From: Streptomyces antnestii
GTDB taxonomy: Bacteria; Actinomycetota; Actinomycetes; Streptomycetales; Streptomycetaceae
Reading direction: 5' to 3'
Length of the DNA: 64,000 nt
Assembly (NCBI RefSeq): GCF_004005495.1
Contig: NZ_RZYA01000005.1
Span: 124,001-188,000, forward strand
The translations under genes and the position numbers were made by a program. Under the pieces are notes generated by a model. It ran no database searches, was not told the origin of the DNA, and was given only the letters and a program-made list of their open reading frames with translations. Each line of letters starts with the position of its first letter. The stretch's first letter is position 1. Below, piece after piece: positions 24,910 to 35,019 of this stretch.

Positions 24910-26305
24910 AGATCACGAGGGACAACAGCAGGACCAGGCCACCGGCGACCACCGAGATGATCGTCTCCATGACGGACCAGGTCTTGATCGTCTGCCCGAC
25001 GTTCAGCCCGAAGTACTCCTTCACCAGCCAGAAGCCGGCGTCGTTCACGTGGCTGAAGAAGAGCGAGCCGGCGCCGATCGCGAGGACCAGCAGGGCCGTG
25101 TGCGCGGTCGACATGTCGGCCGCGAGCGGCGCCACCAGACCGGCCGCCGAGACGGTCGCGACCGTCGCGGAGCCCGTGGCGAGACGGATCACGACCGCGA
25201 TCAGCCAGGCGAGGAGCAGGGCCGGGATCGCCCAGTGCTTGGAGATGTCCAGGACCATCTGGCCCACACCGGAGTCGATGAGGGTCTGCTTGAAGCCGCC
25301 GCCCGCGCCGACGATGAGCATGACGCCCGCGATCGGGATGAGGGACTTCTCGACGGTGGTGGAGAGCCGTTCCTTGGTGAACCCGGCCGCGCGGCCCAGG
25401 GTGAACATGCCGACGATGACGGCGGCGAGCAGGGCGATCAGCGGCGAACCGATGACGTCGAAGACGCGCTGGACGCCGTGCTCGGGCTTGTCCACGACGA
25501 TGTCGACGAGCGCCTTGGCCAGCATCAGGACGACGGGGAGCAGGATCGTGGCGACGGAGGCGCCGAAGCTCGGACGCTTCTCCAGGTCGTCGGAGGCCCG
25601 GCCCGGGATCATCTTCTCCGGAGGCTGGACGTCCACCCAGCGGGCGGCGACCTTGGAGAACAGCGGACCCGCGATGATCACCGTCGGGATGGCGATGACG
25701 ATGCCCAGGGCGAGCGTGACGCCGAGGTTGGCGCCGACGGCGTCGATCGCGACGAGCGGACCGGGGTGCGGCGGGATCAGACCGTGCATGACCGACAGTC
25801 CGGCGAGGGCCGGGATACCGATCCGCATCAGCGAGTAATTGCCGCGCTTGGCGACCATCAGGACGACCGGGATCAGCAGCACGATGCCGACCTCGAAGAA
25901 CAGCGGCAGACCGATCACCGCGGCGATCAGGACCATCGCCCACGGCATGGCGCGCCCGCCCGCCTTGGCGAGGATCGTGTCGACGATCTGGTCGGCGCCC
26001 CCGGAGTCGGCGAGCAGCTTGCCCAGGATCGCGCCGAGTGCGATCAGCACACCCACGCCGGCCACCGTGGTGCCCAGGCCCGTGGTGAAGCTGGTGATGG
26101 CCTTGTCCAGCGGGGCGCCCGCGATGGCGCCCAGGGCCAGGGAACCGATGGTCAGCGCCAGGAAGGCGTGGACCCGGAACTTCGTGATGAGCAGAACGAT
26201 GACAGCGATGCCCGCGAGGACGGCGATCCCCAGCTGGGCGTGGCCCGCCGAGGTGATCGGTGCGACGGGGTCCGCTGCCAACATCTCGACGCTGAGACTG
26301 GTCAC
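24908..26305 (-). CDS. gntP: Gluconate/idonate:H+ symporter, GntP family
   Basis: A 465-residue permease with about twelve to fourteen hydrophobic helices, including GIAVLAGIAVIVLLITKFRV, FTTGLGTTVAGVGVLIALGAILGKLL and LFFEVGIVLLIPVVLMVAKR. The segments ADSGGADQIV, SVMHGLIPPHPGPL and LATGSATVATVSAAGL are diagnostic of the GntP family. It imports gluconate and probably idonate or 5-ketogluconate. It is preceded by gntK (34-base gap) and followed by the two dehydrogenase genes. Expression is probably controlled by the divergent GntR protein. Confidence 0.95.
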   Translation of the reverse strand: MTSLSVEMLAADPVAPITSAGHAQLGIAVLAGIAVIVLLITKFRVHAFLALTIGSLALGAIAGAPLDKAITSFTTGLGTTVAGVGVLIALGAILGKLLADSGGADQIVDTILAKAGGRAMPWAMVLIAAVIGLPLFFEVGIVLLIPVVLMVAKRGNYSLMRIGIPALAGLSVMHGLIPPHPGPLVAIDAVGANLGVTLALGIVIAIPTVIIAGPLFSKVAARWVDVQPPEKMIPGRASDDLEKRPSFGASVATILLPVVLMLAKALVDIVVDKPEHGVQRVFDVIGSPLIALLAAVIVGMFTLGRAAGFTKERLSTTVEKSLIPIAGVMLIVGAGGGFKQTLIDSGVGQMVLDISKHWAIPALLLAWLIAVVIRLATGSATVATVSAAGLVAPLAADMSTAHTALLVLAIGAGSLFFSHVNDAGFWLVKEYFGLNVGQTIKTWSVMETIISVVAGGLVLLLSLVI

Positions 26306-26339
26306 GGTTTTTCCTTGGGGTGGGTGGGGACTACTGGGA

Positions 26340-26906
26340 CTACTTCAGCGACGGGGCGCTGGGGGACGGGGACTGAGGGGACCCGGAATGCCCTTCGAGT
26401 TCGGCGAGGGCCTGGACGGCCCGCTCCGTGATCTCCTCGGGGCTGCCCGACACATCGACGTCGACGCCCGCCTCGTCCGCCGCGAGCGGCTGGAGCGTGG
26501 CGAACTGTGAATCCAGGAGGGCCGTGGGCATGAAGTGCCCCTGGCGGTGCGACATCCGGTCCTCGATGAGCTTGCGGTCGCCCGTGAGGTGGACGAACAC
26601 GACTCCGGGGGCCTCGGACCTCAGCCGGTCGCGATAGCTCCGCTTGAGGGCGGAGCTGCTGACGACGCCGCCGAGTCCCGCCCGCCCGTGCGCCCATTCG
26701 CCGATGGCGTCCAGCCACGGCCAACGGTCGTCGTCGGTCAGGGGGGTGCCGGCCGACATCTTGGCGATGTTCGCCGGTGGGTGGAAGTCGTCGCCCTCGG
26801 CGTACGGGACGCCGAGCCGGTCCGCGAGCAGGGGGCCGATCGTGGTCTTGCCGGTCCCTGCCACGCCCATGACTACGACGACGTGGGGGGTTCGCCGTTC
26901 CTGCAT
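26340..26906 (-). CDS. gntK: Gluconokinase
   Basis: From ATG 26906 the protein has 188 residues. Its Walker A loop MGVAGTGKTT lies near the N-terminus, and EGDDFHPPANIAKMSAGTPLTDDDRWPWL is the classic gluconokinase substrate and lid segment; HRQGHFMPTALLDSQFATLQPL is the conserved C-terminal part. It phosphorylates D-gluconate to 6-phosphogluconate. A Ser/Pro-rich tail (SGSPQSPSPSAPSLK) extends beyond the usual end. ATG 26936 would add ten residues. It is first in the gnt/idn operon, opposite the GntR gene across two palindromes. Confidence 0.94.
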   Translation of the reverse strand: MQERRTPHVVVVMGVAGTGKTTIGPLLADRLGVPYAEGDDFHPPANIAKMSAGTPLTDDDRWPWLDAIGEWAHGRAGLGGVVSSSALKRSYRDRLRSEAPGVVFVHLTGDRKLIEDRMSHRQGHFMPTALLDSQFATLQPLAADEAGVDVDVSGSPEEITERAVQALAELEGHSGSPQSPSPSAPSLK

Positions 26907-26960
26907 CGCTACCTGCCTCGCTGTCTTCTTCGACATCGCTGTGACACGCCACTGAAACCC

Positions 26961-27008
26961 AAATGGTCTGACAAATTCAAGAGTCTGTGACATAAAAGTC
27001 CGACTTTT
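26961..27008. promoter_or_regulatory. Pair of GTC-N-GAC palindromes between gntK and gntR
   Basis: Site A, TGGTC-T-GACAA centred at 26969, and site B, AAAAGTC-C-GACTTTT at 26994-27008 (perfect 7-1-7 palindrome), share the GTC-N-GAC core. Their centres are 32 bases apart, about three helical turns. They lie in the 134-bp AT-richer divergent promoter region, the expected operators of the adjacent FCD-type GntR repressor. Confidence 0.6.
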
Positions 27009-27040
27009 TATTCCGCTGGTCCGCCTCGTACTCTGACGGC

Positions 27041-27742
27041 ATGACCACACAGGGCCGGGGGCTGCACGCCCACGTACTGGAGAACCTCGGCCCCGCCATC
27101 ACCGCGGGGGAGTACCCACCGGGCAGCGTGCTGCGCACGGACGAGCTGGCCCAGCGCTACGAGGTGTCGCGCTCCGTGATGCGCGAGGCCGTCCGGGTCC
27201 TGGAATCGATGCACCTCGTGGAGTCCCGCCGCCGGGTCGGAGTGACCGTACGCCCCACCGAGGAGTGGAACGTCTACGACCCGCAGGTCATCCGCTGGCG
27301 CCTGGCCGGTGCCGACCGGCCCCGCCAGCTGCGCTCCCTCACCGTGCTGCGCTCCGCCGTCGAGCCAGTCGCGGCCGGACTCGCCGCGTCCCACGCCACG
27401 GCCGAACAGTGCGCGGCGCTCACCGAGTGCGCGCTCGGCATGGTCGCCACGTCACGCGGCCACCAGCTGGAGGCGTACCTCGTCCACGACATCGAGTTCC
27501 ACCGGGTCGTCCTGAACGCCTCGGGCAACGAGATGTTCGCCCGGCTCGGCGACGTGGTCGCCGAGGTCCTCGCGGGCCGCACCCACCACCAGGTGATGTT
27601 CGAGGACCCGGACCCGGCGGCCGTGTCCCTGCACGTGCATGTCGCCGAGGCCGTCCGTGAGGGGGACGCGGTCCGCGCGGAGGCGCTCACACGCGAGATC
27701 GCGGTGGGCGCGCTCCAGGAGCTGGACATCCTCGCGCCCTGA
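27041..27742 (+). CDS. gntR: GntR-family (FCD/FadR subfamily) regulator of gluconate genes
   Basis: A 233-residue regulator. The winged helix-turn-helix (PPGSVLRTDELAQRYEVSRS, then VMREAVRVLESMHLVESRRR) covers about residues 25-75. The FCD ligand domain has the metal-binding pattern Asp/His in VHDIEFHRVVLNASGN and distal histidines in VSLHVHVAEAV. It is divergent from gntK, with two palindromes between them, so it most likely represses the gnt/idn operon and itself until gluconate or 6-phosphogluconate binds. The effector is inferred from the family and context. Confidence 0.9.
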   Translation: MTTQGRGLHAHVLENLGPAITAGEYPPGSVLRTDELAQRYEVSRSVMREAVRVLESMHLVESRRRVGVTVRPTEEWNVYDPQVIRWRLAGADRPRQLRSLTVLRSAVEPVAAGLAASHATAEQCAALTECALGMVATSRGHQLEAYLVHDIEFHRVVLNASGNEMFARLGDVVAEVLAGRTHHQVMFEDPDPAAVSLHVHVAEAVREGDAVRAEALTREIAVGALQELDILAP

Positions 27743-27767
27743 GGTACCGGACATCCGCGCGCCCTGA
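27724..27767. repeat. 19-bp duplication of the gntR 3' end
   Basis: GGACATCCTCGCGCCCTGA (27724-27742, containing the last codons and stop of gntR) is repeated with one mismatch at 27749-27767, including a second in-register TGA. Confidence 0.8.
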
Positions 27768-27789
27768 AGTGGGGGATCCGGCAAGGGAC

Positions 27790-28182
27790 TTACTCGATGA
27801 AGTCGCCGTCCAGGTAGACCCACGCACCGTCGACGCGGCTGAACCGGCTGCGCTCGTGCAGCGATCCGGGCCGCCCGCCCTCCGTGTAGCGGGCCCGGAA
27901 GGTCACGGTGCCCGTGGTGTGGAACGCGGACCCCTCGGTCGTCCCCAGGATCTCCAGGCCGGTCCACTTCATCCCCGGCTCGAAGGTGATCGACGGCGGG
28001 CGGGTCGCCGGGTGCCAGGTCCGCAGCAGGTACGCCGCGTCCTTGACGGCGAAGGCGCAGTAGCGGGAGCGCATCAGGGCCTCGGCGGTGGGCGCGTTCG
28101 CCGACCCGGAGTGGTAGCGGCCGCAGCAGGCGTCGTACGGGGCGGGGAGCCCGCAGGGGCAGGTGGGGGCGGGGCGTGACAT
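27790..28182 (-). CDS. YchJ/UPF0225-family protein
   Basis: A 130-residue protein with N-terminal metal-binding cysteines CPCGLPAPYDACCGRYHSG, then EALMRSRYCAFAVKDAAYLLRTWHP and a beta-rich NTF2-like C-terminal region ending DGDFIE. This is the layout of E. coli YchJ, shortened because the second C-terminal SEC-C motif is missing. Its role is unknown; SEC-C motifs bind zinc and appear in SecA. It converges on gntR with a short gap. Confidence 0.88.
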   Translation of the reverse strand: MSRPAPTCPCGLPAPYDACCGRYHSGSANAPTAEALMRSRYCAFAVKDAAYLLRTWHPATRPPSITFEPGMKWTGLEILGTTEGSAFHTTGTVTFRARYTEGGRPGSLHERSRFSRVDGAWVYLDGDFIE

Positions 28183-28215
28183 GCCGACGATTCAACCAGT
28201 ACCGCGGCGCGGGCC

Positions 28216-29106
28216 TCAGTTCTGGTCCGCCCGGAACGCCGCCGGTGTCGTCCCCGTGTGCTGGGTGAAGAACTTCGAGAAGTTCGCCGCGTCGGGGAAG
28301 CCCACCGCCACGCCGATCCGGCCGACGGGCAGCTCGGTGTGCGCGAGCAGGCGCTTGGCCTCCAGGATCACGCGCCGGTCGATGAACCCCTTCGGGGTCT
28401 GGCCGGTGGCCGCCCGCACGGCCCGGACCAGGGTGCGCCGCGAGTAACCGAGGTCGTCCGCGTACGCGCTCACGCTGTGGTTCGTGGGGAAGCCCCGCTC
28501 GACCGCGTCCCGGAACCGGGTGAACGTCGTCCCCTGCTGCGGCGCCGTGTCCCCGCTCTCCGGCGACGTCGCCGCGAGGTGCGCGACACGCAGGAGGAGC
28601 GCGGTGAGCGAGTGCCGCAGCACGGTCGTGTGCAGGCTCAGCGGCAGCGTCGTCGTGTCCAGGTACTCGCGCTGGAGCTGGGCCAGGGAGTCCTCGAGCG
28701 CGGCCAGCTGCGCGGCGTCGGGCCGCAGCCGGGGCGGCCGGTCGTAGCGGTAGAGGCCGGTCGCCTCCACCGTGGCCCGGGGCAGGAACCCGGGCTGCAT
28801 GGACAGGGCCGTGCCCACGTAGGGGTCGGTACGGGAGAACCGGTGCACCTGGCCGGGCCTGATCCAGAGGATCTCGCCGGCCTGCATCTCGTACTCGGTG
28901 AAGTCGACCATGTGCCGGACCGGGCCCTCGCGGAAGAACAGCAGCACGTGGAACTCGATGCGGTGGACGCGCCGGGTCGTGCCGATGCCGTGCCAGGGCC
29001 CCTCAGCGCCCATCGGGCCGACCTGCATGCCGACACCACAGACGCTCGCGCCCGGATCGAACGGGTACGTCCGGATCGCCCCCGTCGTGCCCTGGTCGTC
29101 CGCCAT
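28216..29106 (-). CDS. AraC-family transcriptional regulator with cupin sensor
   Basis: A 296-residue protein from ATG 29106 (GGAGGGAC upstream). The N-terminal half is a cupin-like effector domain (HGIGTTRRVHRIEFHVLLFF, YEMQAGEILWIRPGQVHRF). The C-terminal AraC DNA-binding domain has two helix-turn-helix units (VSAYADDLGYSRRTLVRAVR, then LLAHTELPVGRIGVAVGFPDAANFSKFFTQHTGTTP). It is transcribed divergently from tkt with a 198-base gap, so it may control the pentose-phosphate operon in response to a sugar; that is inference from position only. Confidence 0.9.
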   Translation of the reverse strand: MADDQGTTGAIRTYPFDPGASVCGVGMQVGPMGAEGPWHGIGTTRRVHRIEFHVLLFFREGPVRHMVDFTEYEMQAGEILWIRPGQVHRFSRTDPYVGTALSMQPGFLPRATVEATGLYRYDRPPRLRPDAAQLAALEDSLAQLQREYLDTTTLPLSLHTTVLRHSLTALLLRVAHLAATSPESGDTAPQQGTTFTRFRDAVERGFPTNHSVSAYADDLGYSRRTLVRAVRAATGQTPKGFIDRRVILEAKRLLAHTELPVGRIGVAVGFPDAANFSKFFTQHTGTTPAAFRADQN

Positions 29107-29304
29107 GTCCCTCCGTCCTGCGCGTGCGTGTCCCACTTTCACCGAATGCTGGCACAGGCGCACCTGGCCGCCATTAAGTATGACCTTTAATTTAGTGAAC
29201 GTTCGGCTGCTCGTTCTGGGCCGGAAGTCTTCAGGACTTACGACCGTCGAAGGGTGGCGGCCGAACGCCTACAGGGACACAAGGAACGCGAAGGGCTGAT
29301 CGAC
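29107..29304. promoter_or_regulatory. Divergent promoter region between araC-type gene and tkt
   Basis: These 198 bases hold an unusually AT-rich block for this genome at about 29174-29197 (TAAGTATGACCTTTAATTTA) followed by an 8-bp palindrome GAACGTTC (29197-29204). They must carry the promoters of both the AraC-type regulator and the pentose-phosphate operon. An AAGGG ribosome-binding site precedes tkt at about 29291-29295. Confidence 0.5.
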
Positions 29305-31380
29305 ATGAGCACGCATCCCCACGGAACCTTCGAGTGGACCGACCTCGACCGGCGCGCCGTCGACACGGCGCGTCTGCTCGCGGCCGACGCCGTGCAGCAG
29401 GTCGGGAACGGCCACCCGGGCACCGCGATGAGCCTGGCCCCCGCCGCGTACACCCTCTTCCAGAAGGTGATGCGGCACGACCCCGCCGACCCGGAGTGGA
29501 CCGGCCGCGACCGTTTCGTCCTGTCCCCGGGCCACACCAGCCTGACCCTGTACACCCAGCTCTTCCTCTCCGGCTACGAGCTGGAGCTCGACGACCTGAA
29601 GGCGTTCCGCACCCACGGCTCGAAGACCCCCGGCCACCCCGAGTACGGCCACACCGCCGGCGTCGAGACCACGACCGGGCCCCTCGGCCAGGGCGTCGCC
29701 AACGCCGTCGGCATGGCCATGGCCGCCCGCTACGAGCGCGGCCTGTTCGACCCCGAGGCCCCCGAGGGCGAGAGCCCCTTCGACCACACCGTCTGGGCGA
29801 TCGTCTCCGACGGCGACCTGGAGGAGGGCATCTCCGCCGAGGCGTCCTCCCTCGCCGGCCACCAGAAGCTCGGCAACCTCGTCTTCGTCTACGACGACAA
29901 CCACATCTCCATCGAGGGCGACACCGCCACCGCCTTCTCCGAGGACGTCCTGAAGCGCTACGAGGCCTACGGCTGGCACGTCCAGCGCATCGAGCCCAAG
30001 GCCGACGGCGACACCGACGTGCACGCCCTGTACGAGGCCCTGGCCGCCGCGAAGGCCGAGACCGGCCGCCCGTCCATCATCGCGATGCGCACGATCATCG
30101 CCTGGCCCGCCCCCAACGCGCAGAACACCGAGGCCTCCCACGGCTCCGCGCTCGGCGCCGACGAGATCGCCGCCACCAAGCGCGTCCTCGGCTTCGACCC
30201 GGAGAAGACCTTCGAGGTCGCCGACGACGTCATCGCCCACACTCGCGGCGCCCTCGACCGCGGCGCCGACGCGCACGCCGAGTGGGACAAGCGCCTCGGC
30301 GAGTGGCGCACCGCCGAGCCCGAGCGCTCCGCCCTCCTCGACCGCATCGTCGCCGGCCGCCTCCCCGAGGGCTGGGAGTCGCACCTGCCCGCCTTCGAGA
30401 CCGGCAAGAGCGTCGCCACCCGCGCCGCCTCCGGCAAGGTCCTCCAGGCGCTCGGCCCGGTCATCCCCGAGCTGTGGGGCGGCTCCGCCGACCTCGCGGG
30501 CTCGAACAACACGACCATCGACAAGACCAGTTCGTTCCTGCCGAAGGGCAACCCGCTGCCGGAGGCCGACCCGTACGGCCGCACCATCCACTTCGGCATC
30601 CGCGAGCACGCCATGGCCGCCGAGATGAACGGCATCGCGCTGCACGGCAACACCCGTGTCTACGGCGGCACGTTCCTCGTCTTCTCGGACTACATGCGCA
30701 ACGCCGTCCGCCTCTCCGCGCTCATGCAGCTCCCCGTCACATACGTGTGGACCCACGACTCCATCGGCCTGGGCGAGGATGGCCCCACGCACCAGCCCGT
30801 CGAGCACCTGGCCTCCCTGCGCGCCATCCCGGGCCTGAACATCGTCCGCCCGGCCGACGCCAACGAGACCGCCATCGCCTGGCGCGAGATCCTGCGCCGC
30901 GGCTCCGACAAGCCCGCCCCGCACGGCCTCGCGCTGACCCGCCAGGGCGTGCCCACGTACGAGGCCAACGAGGAGACGGTGAAGGGCGGTTACGTCCTGC
31001 GCGAGGCCTCCACCGGGAAGCCCGAGGTCGTCCTGATCGCGACCGGCTCCGAGGTGCACCTCGCCGTCGAGGCCCGCGAGCAGCTGGAGGCCGAGGGGAT
31101 CGGCACGCGCGTCGTGTCGATGCCGTCCGTCGAGTGGTTCGAGGAGCAGCCGCAGGACTACAAGGACAGCGTCCTGCCGCCGTCCGTGAAGGCGCGCGTC
31201 GCCGTCGAGGCCGGCATCGGCCTGACCTGGTACCGCTACGTCGGCGACGCCGGCCGCATCGTCTCCCTTGAGCACTTCGGCGCCTCCGCCGACGCGGCCA
31301 CGCTCTTCGCCGAGTTCGGCTTCACCGCCGACAACATCGCCGCGAAGGCCCGGGAATCGCTCGCCGCCGCCCGCCGTTGA
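29305..31380 (+). CDS. tkt: Transketolase
   Basis: A 691-residue ThDP enzyme transferring two-carbon ketol units between sugar phosphates. The N-terminal PP domain has [13 protein letters not shown] and the ThDP motif [32 protein letters not shown]. The Pyr domain carries the conserved Glu in [20 protein letters not shown], then [24 protein letters not shown]. The C-terminal domain includes [14 protein letters not shown] and [12 protein letters not shown]. The length is normal. It is the first gene of a seven-gene operon with the rest of the oxidative and non-oxidative pentose-phosphate pathway. Confidence 0.97.
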   Translation: MSTHPHGTFEWTDLDRRAVDTARLLAADAVQQVGNGHPGTAMSLAPAAYTLFQKVMRHDPADPEWTGRDRFVLSPGHTSLTLYTQLFLSGYELELDDLKAFRTHGSKTPGHPEYGHTAGVETTTGPLGQGVANAVGMAMAARYERGLFDPEAPEGESPFDHTVWAIVSDGDLEEGISAEASSLAGHQKLGNLVFVYDDNHISIEGDTATAFSEDVLKRYEAYGWHVQRIEPKADGDTDVHALYEALAAAKAETGRPSIIAMRTIIAWPAPNAQNTEASHGSALGADEIAATKRVLGFDPEKTFEVADDVIAHTRGALDRGADAHAEWDKRLGEWRTAEPERSALLDRIVAGRLPEGWESHLPAFETGKSVATRAASGKVLQALGPVIPELWGGSADLAGSNNTTIDKTSSFLPKGNPLPEADPYGRTIHFGIREHAMAAEMNGIALHGNTRVYGGTFLVFSDYMRNAVRLSALMQLPVTYVWTHDSIGLGEDGPTHQPVEHLASLRAIPGLNIVRPADANETAIAWREILRRGSDKPAPHGLALTRQGVPTYEANEETVKGGYVLREASTGKPEVVLIATGSEVHLAVEAREQLEAEGIGTRVVSMPSVEWFEEQPQDYKDSVLPPSVKARVAVEAGIGLTWYRYVGDAGRIVSLEHFGASADAATLFAEFGFTADNIAAKARESLAAARR

Positions 31381-31421
31381 TCCGTACGCGTCAAGCATTT
31401 CGAAAGAAGATGAAGAAGAAC

Positions 31422-32558
31422 ATGAGCAACGCCACCCCCGCCTCGCCGATCCTCAAGTCCCTCTCCGCCGAAGGCGTCTCCATCTGGCTGGACGACCTGT
31501 CCCGCAAGCGCATCGAGTCCGGCAACCTCGCCGAACTCATCGAGAAGAGCCACGTCGTGGGCGTCACCACGAACCCCTCGATCTTCCAGGCGGCCATCGG
31601 CTCCGGCGAGGGCTACGAGGAGCAGCTCGCCGACCTCGCCACCCGCAAGGTCACCGTCGACGAGGCCGTCCGCATGATGACGACCGCCGACGTCCGCGCC
31701 GCCGCCGACATCCTGCGCCCCGTGTACGACACGACGGACGGCCGTGACGGCCGCGTCTCCATCGAGGTCGACCCGCGCCTGGCCCACGACACCGCGGCCA
31801 CGATCGCCGAGGCCAAGCAGCTGGCCTGGCTGGTCGACCGCCCCAACGTCATGATCAAGATCCCGGCGACGAAGGCGGGCCTCCCCGCCATCACCGAGGT
31901 CATCGGCCTCGGCATCAGCGTCAACGTCACCCTGATCTTCTCCCTGGAGCGCTACCGCGAGGTCATGGACGCCTACCTCGCCGGCCTGGAGAAGGCGAAG
32001 GCCGCGGGCCTCGACCTGTCGGTCATCCACTCCGTCGCGTCGTTCTTCGTCTCGCGCGTCGACGCCGAGATCGACAAGCGCCTGTCCAAGGTGGGCACCG
32101 ACGAGGCCACGTCGCTCAAGGGCAAGGCCGCCCTCGCCAACGCCCGCCTCGCCTACGAGGCGTACGAGCAGGTCTTCGCCACCGAGCGCGCCACGCGCCT
32201 GGAGGCCGCGGGAGCCAACAAGCAGCGCCCGCTGTGGGCTTCCACCGGCGTCAAGGACCCCTCGTACAAGGACACCCTGTACGTCGACGAGCTCGTCGCC
32301 CCCGGCACCGTGAACACCATGCCGGAAGGCACCCTCCTCGCCACCGCCGACCACGGCGACATCCACGGCGACGCCGTCTCCGGCACCTACGACGCCTCGC
32401 GCGCCGAGATCGCCGCCGTCGAGAAGCTCGGCATCTCCTACGACGAGGTCGTCCAGCAGCTCGAGGACGAGGCCGTCGACAAGTTCGAGGTGGCCTGGAA
32501 CGACCTGCTCGGCGCCGTCGCGAACCGCCTCGCCGTAAAGGAGGCGCAGGCCAAGTGA
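31422..32558 (+). CDS. tal: Transaldolase
   Basis: A 378-residue actinobacterial-type (TalAB) transaldolase. The Schiff-base lysine is in [15 protein letters not shown], with [13 protein letters not shown] near the N-terminus and [15 protein letters not shown] following. It moves a dihydroxyacetone unit between sedoheptulose-7-P and glyceraldehyde-3-P. The ATG at 31422 gives the family N-terminus; ATG 31410 is four codons upstream. It lies 41 bases after tkt and overlaps zwf (GTGA at 32555-32558), showing operon structure. Confidence 0.96.
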   Translation: MSNATPASPILKSLSAEGVSIWLDDLSRKRIESGNLAELIEKSHVVGVTTNPSIFQAAIGSGEGYEEQLADLATRKVTVDEAVRMMTTADVRAAADILRPVYDTTDGRDGRVSIEVDPRLAHDTAATIAEAKQLAWLVDRPNVMIKIPATKAGLPAITEVIGLGISVNVTLIFSLERYREVMDAYLAGLEKAKAAGLDLSVIHSVASFFVSRVDAEIDKRLSKVGTDEATSLKGKAALANARLAYEAYEQVFATERATRLEAAGANKQRPLWASTGVKDPSYKDTLYVDELVAPGTVNTMPEGTLLATADHGDIHGDAVSGTYDASRAEIAAVEKLGISYDEVVQQLEDEAVDKFEVAWNDLLGAVANRLAVKEAQAK

Positions 32559-34087
32559 GCACCACCGCTTGGCAGAACCCCCTGAGGGACCCCCGCGACC
32601 GCCGCCTCCCGCGTGTCGCGGGCCCCTCCGGGCTCGTCATCTTCGGCGTCACCGGCGACCTCTCCCGCAAGAAGCTCATGCCGGCGGTCTACGACCTCGC
32701 CAACCGCGGACTGCTCCCGCCGGGCTTCTCGCTCGTCGGCTTCGCCCGCCGCGAGTGGGAGAACCAGGACTTCGCCCAGGTCGTCCACGACTCGGTGCGC
32801 GAGCACTCCCGCACCGAGTTCCGAGAGGAGGTCTGGCAGCAGCTCGCCGAGGGGATGCGCTTCATCCCCGGCGACTTCGACGACGACACCGCGTTCAAGC
32901 AGCTGCGCGAGGCCGTCGACGAGCTCGACGAGAAGCGCGGCACCAGCGGCAACTACGCCTTCTACCTGTCCGTGCCGCCCAAGTTCTTCCCCCGGGTCGT
33001 GCAGCAGCTCAAGAAGCACGGTCTCGCGGACGCGCCCGAGGGGTCGTGGCGCCGCGCGGTCATCGAGAAGCCGTTCGGCCACGACCTCGCCAGCGCCCGC
33101 GAACTCAACGCGATCGTGCACGACGTCTTCGCCCCCGACCAGGTCTTCCGCATCGACCACTACCTCGGCAAGGAGACCGTCCAGAACATCCTGGCCCTCC
33201 GCTTCGCCAACCAGATGTACGAACCCATCTGGAACCGGAGTTACGTCGACCACGTGCAGATCACCATGGCCGAGGACATCGGCATCGGCGGCCGCGCCGG
33301 CTACTACGACGGCATCGGCGCCGCCCGCGACGTCATCCAGAACCACCTCCTCCAGCTCATGGCCCTGACCGCCATGGAGGAACCGGCCGCGTTCGACGCC
33401 GAGTCGCTCCTCACCGAGAAGCTCAAGGTCCTCAAGTCCGTGCGGCTGCCCGGCGACCTCGGCGCGCACACGGTCCGCGGCCAGTACGCGGCCGGCTGGC
33501 AGGGCGGCGAGAAGGTCCCCGGCTACCTCCAGGAAGACGGCATCGACCGGTCGTCGAAGACCGACACCTACGCCGCCGTCAAGCTGGAGGTCGACAACCG
33601 CCGCTGGGCCGGCGTGCCGTTCTACCTGCGCACCGGCAAGCGCCTCGGCCGCCGCGTCACCGAGATCGCCGTCGTCTTCCAGCGCGCCCCCCACTCCCCG
33701 TTCGACTCCACGGCCACGGAGGAGCTCGGCCAGAACGCGATCGTCATCCGCGTCCAGCCCGACGAGGGCATGACCGTACGCTTCGGCTCGAAGGTCCCGG
33801 GTACGTCGATGGAGATCCGGGACGTGTCGATGGACTTCGCCTACGGCGAGTCCTTCACCGAGTCCAGCCCGGAGGCGTACGAACGGCTCATCCTGGACGT
33901 CCTGCTCGGCGACGCCAACCTCTTCCCCCGCACGGAGGAGGTGGAGGAGTCCTGGAAGATCCTCGATCCCATCGAGGAGCACTGGGACACCCACGGCCGG
34001 CCGGCGCGGTACGCCTCGGGAAGCTGGGGCCCGAAGGAAGCGGACGAGATGCTCGCACGAGACGGACGGAGCTGGCGCAGGCCATGA
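32555..34087 (+). CDS. zwf: Glucose-6-phosphate 1-dehydrogenase
   Basis: A 510-residue enzyme oxidising glucose-6-P to 6-phosphogluconolactone with NADP. The coenzyme motif is [20 protein letters not shown] (residues about 29-48), the catalytic/substrate motif is [13 protein letters not shown], and EKPFGHDL is also present. The GTG start overlaps the tal stop, with AAAGGAGG at 32537-32544. Its stop overlaps the start of opcA (ATGA), whose product activates G6PDH in actinobacteria. This is probably one of two zwf copies in the genome. Confidence 0.97.
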   Translation: MSTTAWQNPLRDPRDRRLPRVAGPSGLVIFGVTGDLSRKKLMPAVYDLANRGLLPPGFSLVGFARREWENQDFAQVVHDSVREHSRTEFREEVWQQLAEGMRFIPGDFDDDTAFKQLREAVDELDEKRGTSGNYAFYLSVPPKFFPRVVQQLKKHGLADAPEGSWRRAVIEKPFGHDLASARELNAIVHDVFAPDQVFRIDHYLGKETVQNILALRFANQMYEPIWNRSYVDHVQITMAEDIGIGGRAGYYDGIGAARDVIQNHLLQLMALTAMEEPAAFDAESLLTEKLKVLKSVRLPGDLGAHTVRGQYAAGWQGGEKVPGYLQEDGIDRSSKTDTYAAVKLEVDNRRWAGVPFYLRTGKRLGRRVTEIAVVFQRAPHSPFDSTATEELGQNAIVIRVQPDEGMTVRFGSKVPGTSMEIRDVSMDFAYGESFTESSPEAYERLILDVLLGDANLFPRTEEVEESWKILDPIEEHWDTHGRPARYASGSWGPKEADEMLARDGRSWRRP

Positions 34088-35019
34088 AGATCGACCTGAC
34101 CGACACGACGGCAAGCAAGGTCAACAAGGCATTGGTGCAGGGCCGCAGGGAGATCGGCACCCCGGCCGTGGGCATGGTCCTCACGATGGTCATCGTGACC
34201 GACGAGGAGAACGCCTACGACTCCGTCAAGGCCGCCGAGGAGGCATCCCGCGAGCACCCCTCGCGCACCCTCGTCGTGATCAAGCGGCAGGCCCGCTCGC
34301 CCCGCGACCGTCAGGGCAACCGCCTCGACGCCGAGGTCAGGGTCGGCGCGGACGCCGGCACCGGCGAGACCGTGATCCTGCGTATGTACGGCGAGGTCAG
34401 CGCGCACGCCGACTCGGTCGTCCTGCCGCTGCTCCTCCCGGACGCGCCCGTCGTCGTCTGGTGGCCCGTCGACGCCCCCGAGATCCCCGTCAAGGACCCC
34501 CTGGGAGCGCTCGCCCAGCGCCGCATCACCGACACGTACGCCGTCGAGGACCCGCTGGCCGCGCTCGCCGCCCGCGCCGCCTCGTACGCCCCCGGCGACA
34601 CCGACCTCGCCTGGACGCGCCTCACCCCGTGGCGTTCCATGCTCGCCGCCGCCCTCGACCAGGCCCGCGAGGAGGTCGTCTCCGCGGCCGTCGAGAGCGA
34701 GGCCGAGAACCCCAGCGCCGAACTCCTCGCGCGCTGGCTGGGCGTACGCCTCGGCGTGCCCGTCGAGCGCGTCACCACCCCGGGGCCGGTCGTCACCGCG
34801 GTCCGCCTCGGCACCGCCAACGGCGAGATCCGCATCGACCGCCCCGAGGGCCCCCTCGCCCAGCTCACCCTGCCCGGCCAGCCGCAGCGCACCCTCGCCC
34901 TGAAGGTCCGCAGCACCTCCGAGCTGATCGCCGAAGAACTCCGCCGCCTCGACGCGGACGAGATGTACGCCGTCGCCCTGGGCGGCGACGGCACCAAGGA
35001 GCGCGTTCACCATGCCTGA
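34084..35019 (+). CDS. opcA: Glucose-6-phosphate dehydrogenase assembly protein OpcA
   Basis: A 311-residue OpcA-family protein: [32 protein letters not shown] and [20 protein letters not shown] are its conserved segments. In cyanobacteria and actinobacteria OpcA promotes oligomerisation and activity of G6PDH. The start codon overlaps the zwf stop, and the stop lies inside pgi, so the three are translated together. It has no enzymatic motif. Cytoplasmic. Confidence 0.94.
   Translation: MKIDLTDTTASKVNKALVQGRREIGTPAVGMVLTMVIVTDEENAYDSVKAAEEASREHPSRTLVVIKRQARSPRDRQGNRLDAEVRVGADAGTGETVILRMYGEVSAHADSVVLPLLLPDAPVVVWWPVDAPEIPVKDPLGALAQRRITDTYAVEDPLAALAARAASYAPGDTDLAWTRLTPWRSMLAAALDQAREEVVSAAVESEAENPSAELLARWLGVRLGVPVERVTTPGPVVTAVRLGTANGEIRIDRPEGPLAQLTLPGQPQRTLALKVRSTSELIAEELRRLDADEMYAVALGGDGTKERVHHA

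Noticed and set aside
29269..31398. Long open frame (709 codons) on the minus strand opposite tkt, and similar antisense frames opposite the acylase (7365-9491) and GH31 (53506-57081) genes
   Set aside because: They are mirror images of strongly coding high-GC genes, have Arg/Gly/Val/Asp-biased composition without domains, and lack ribosome-binding sites.
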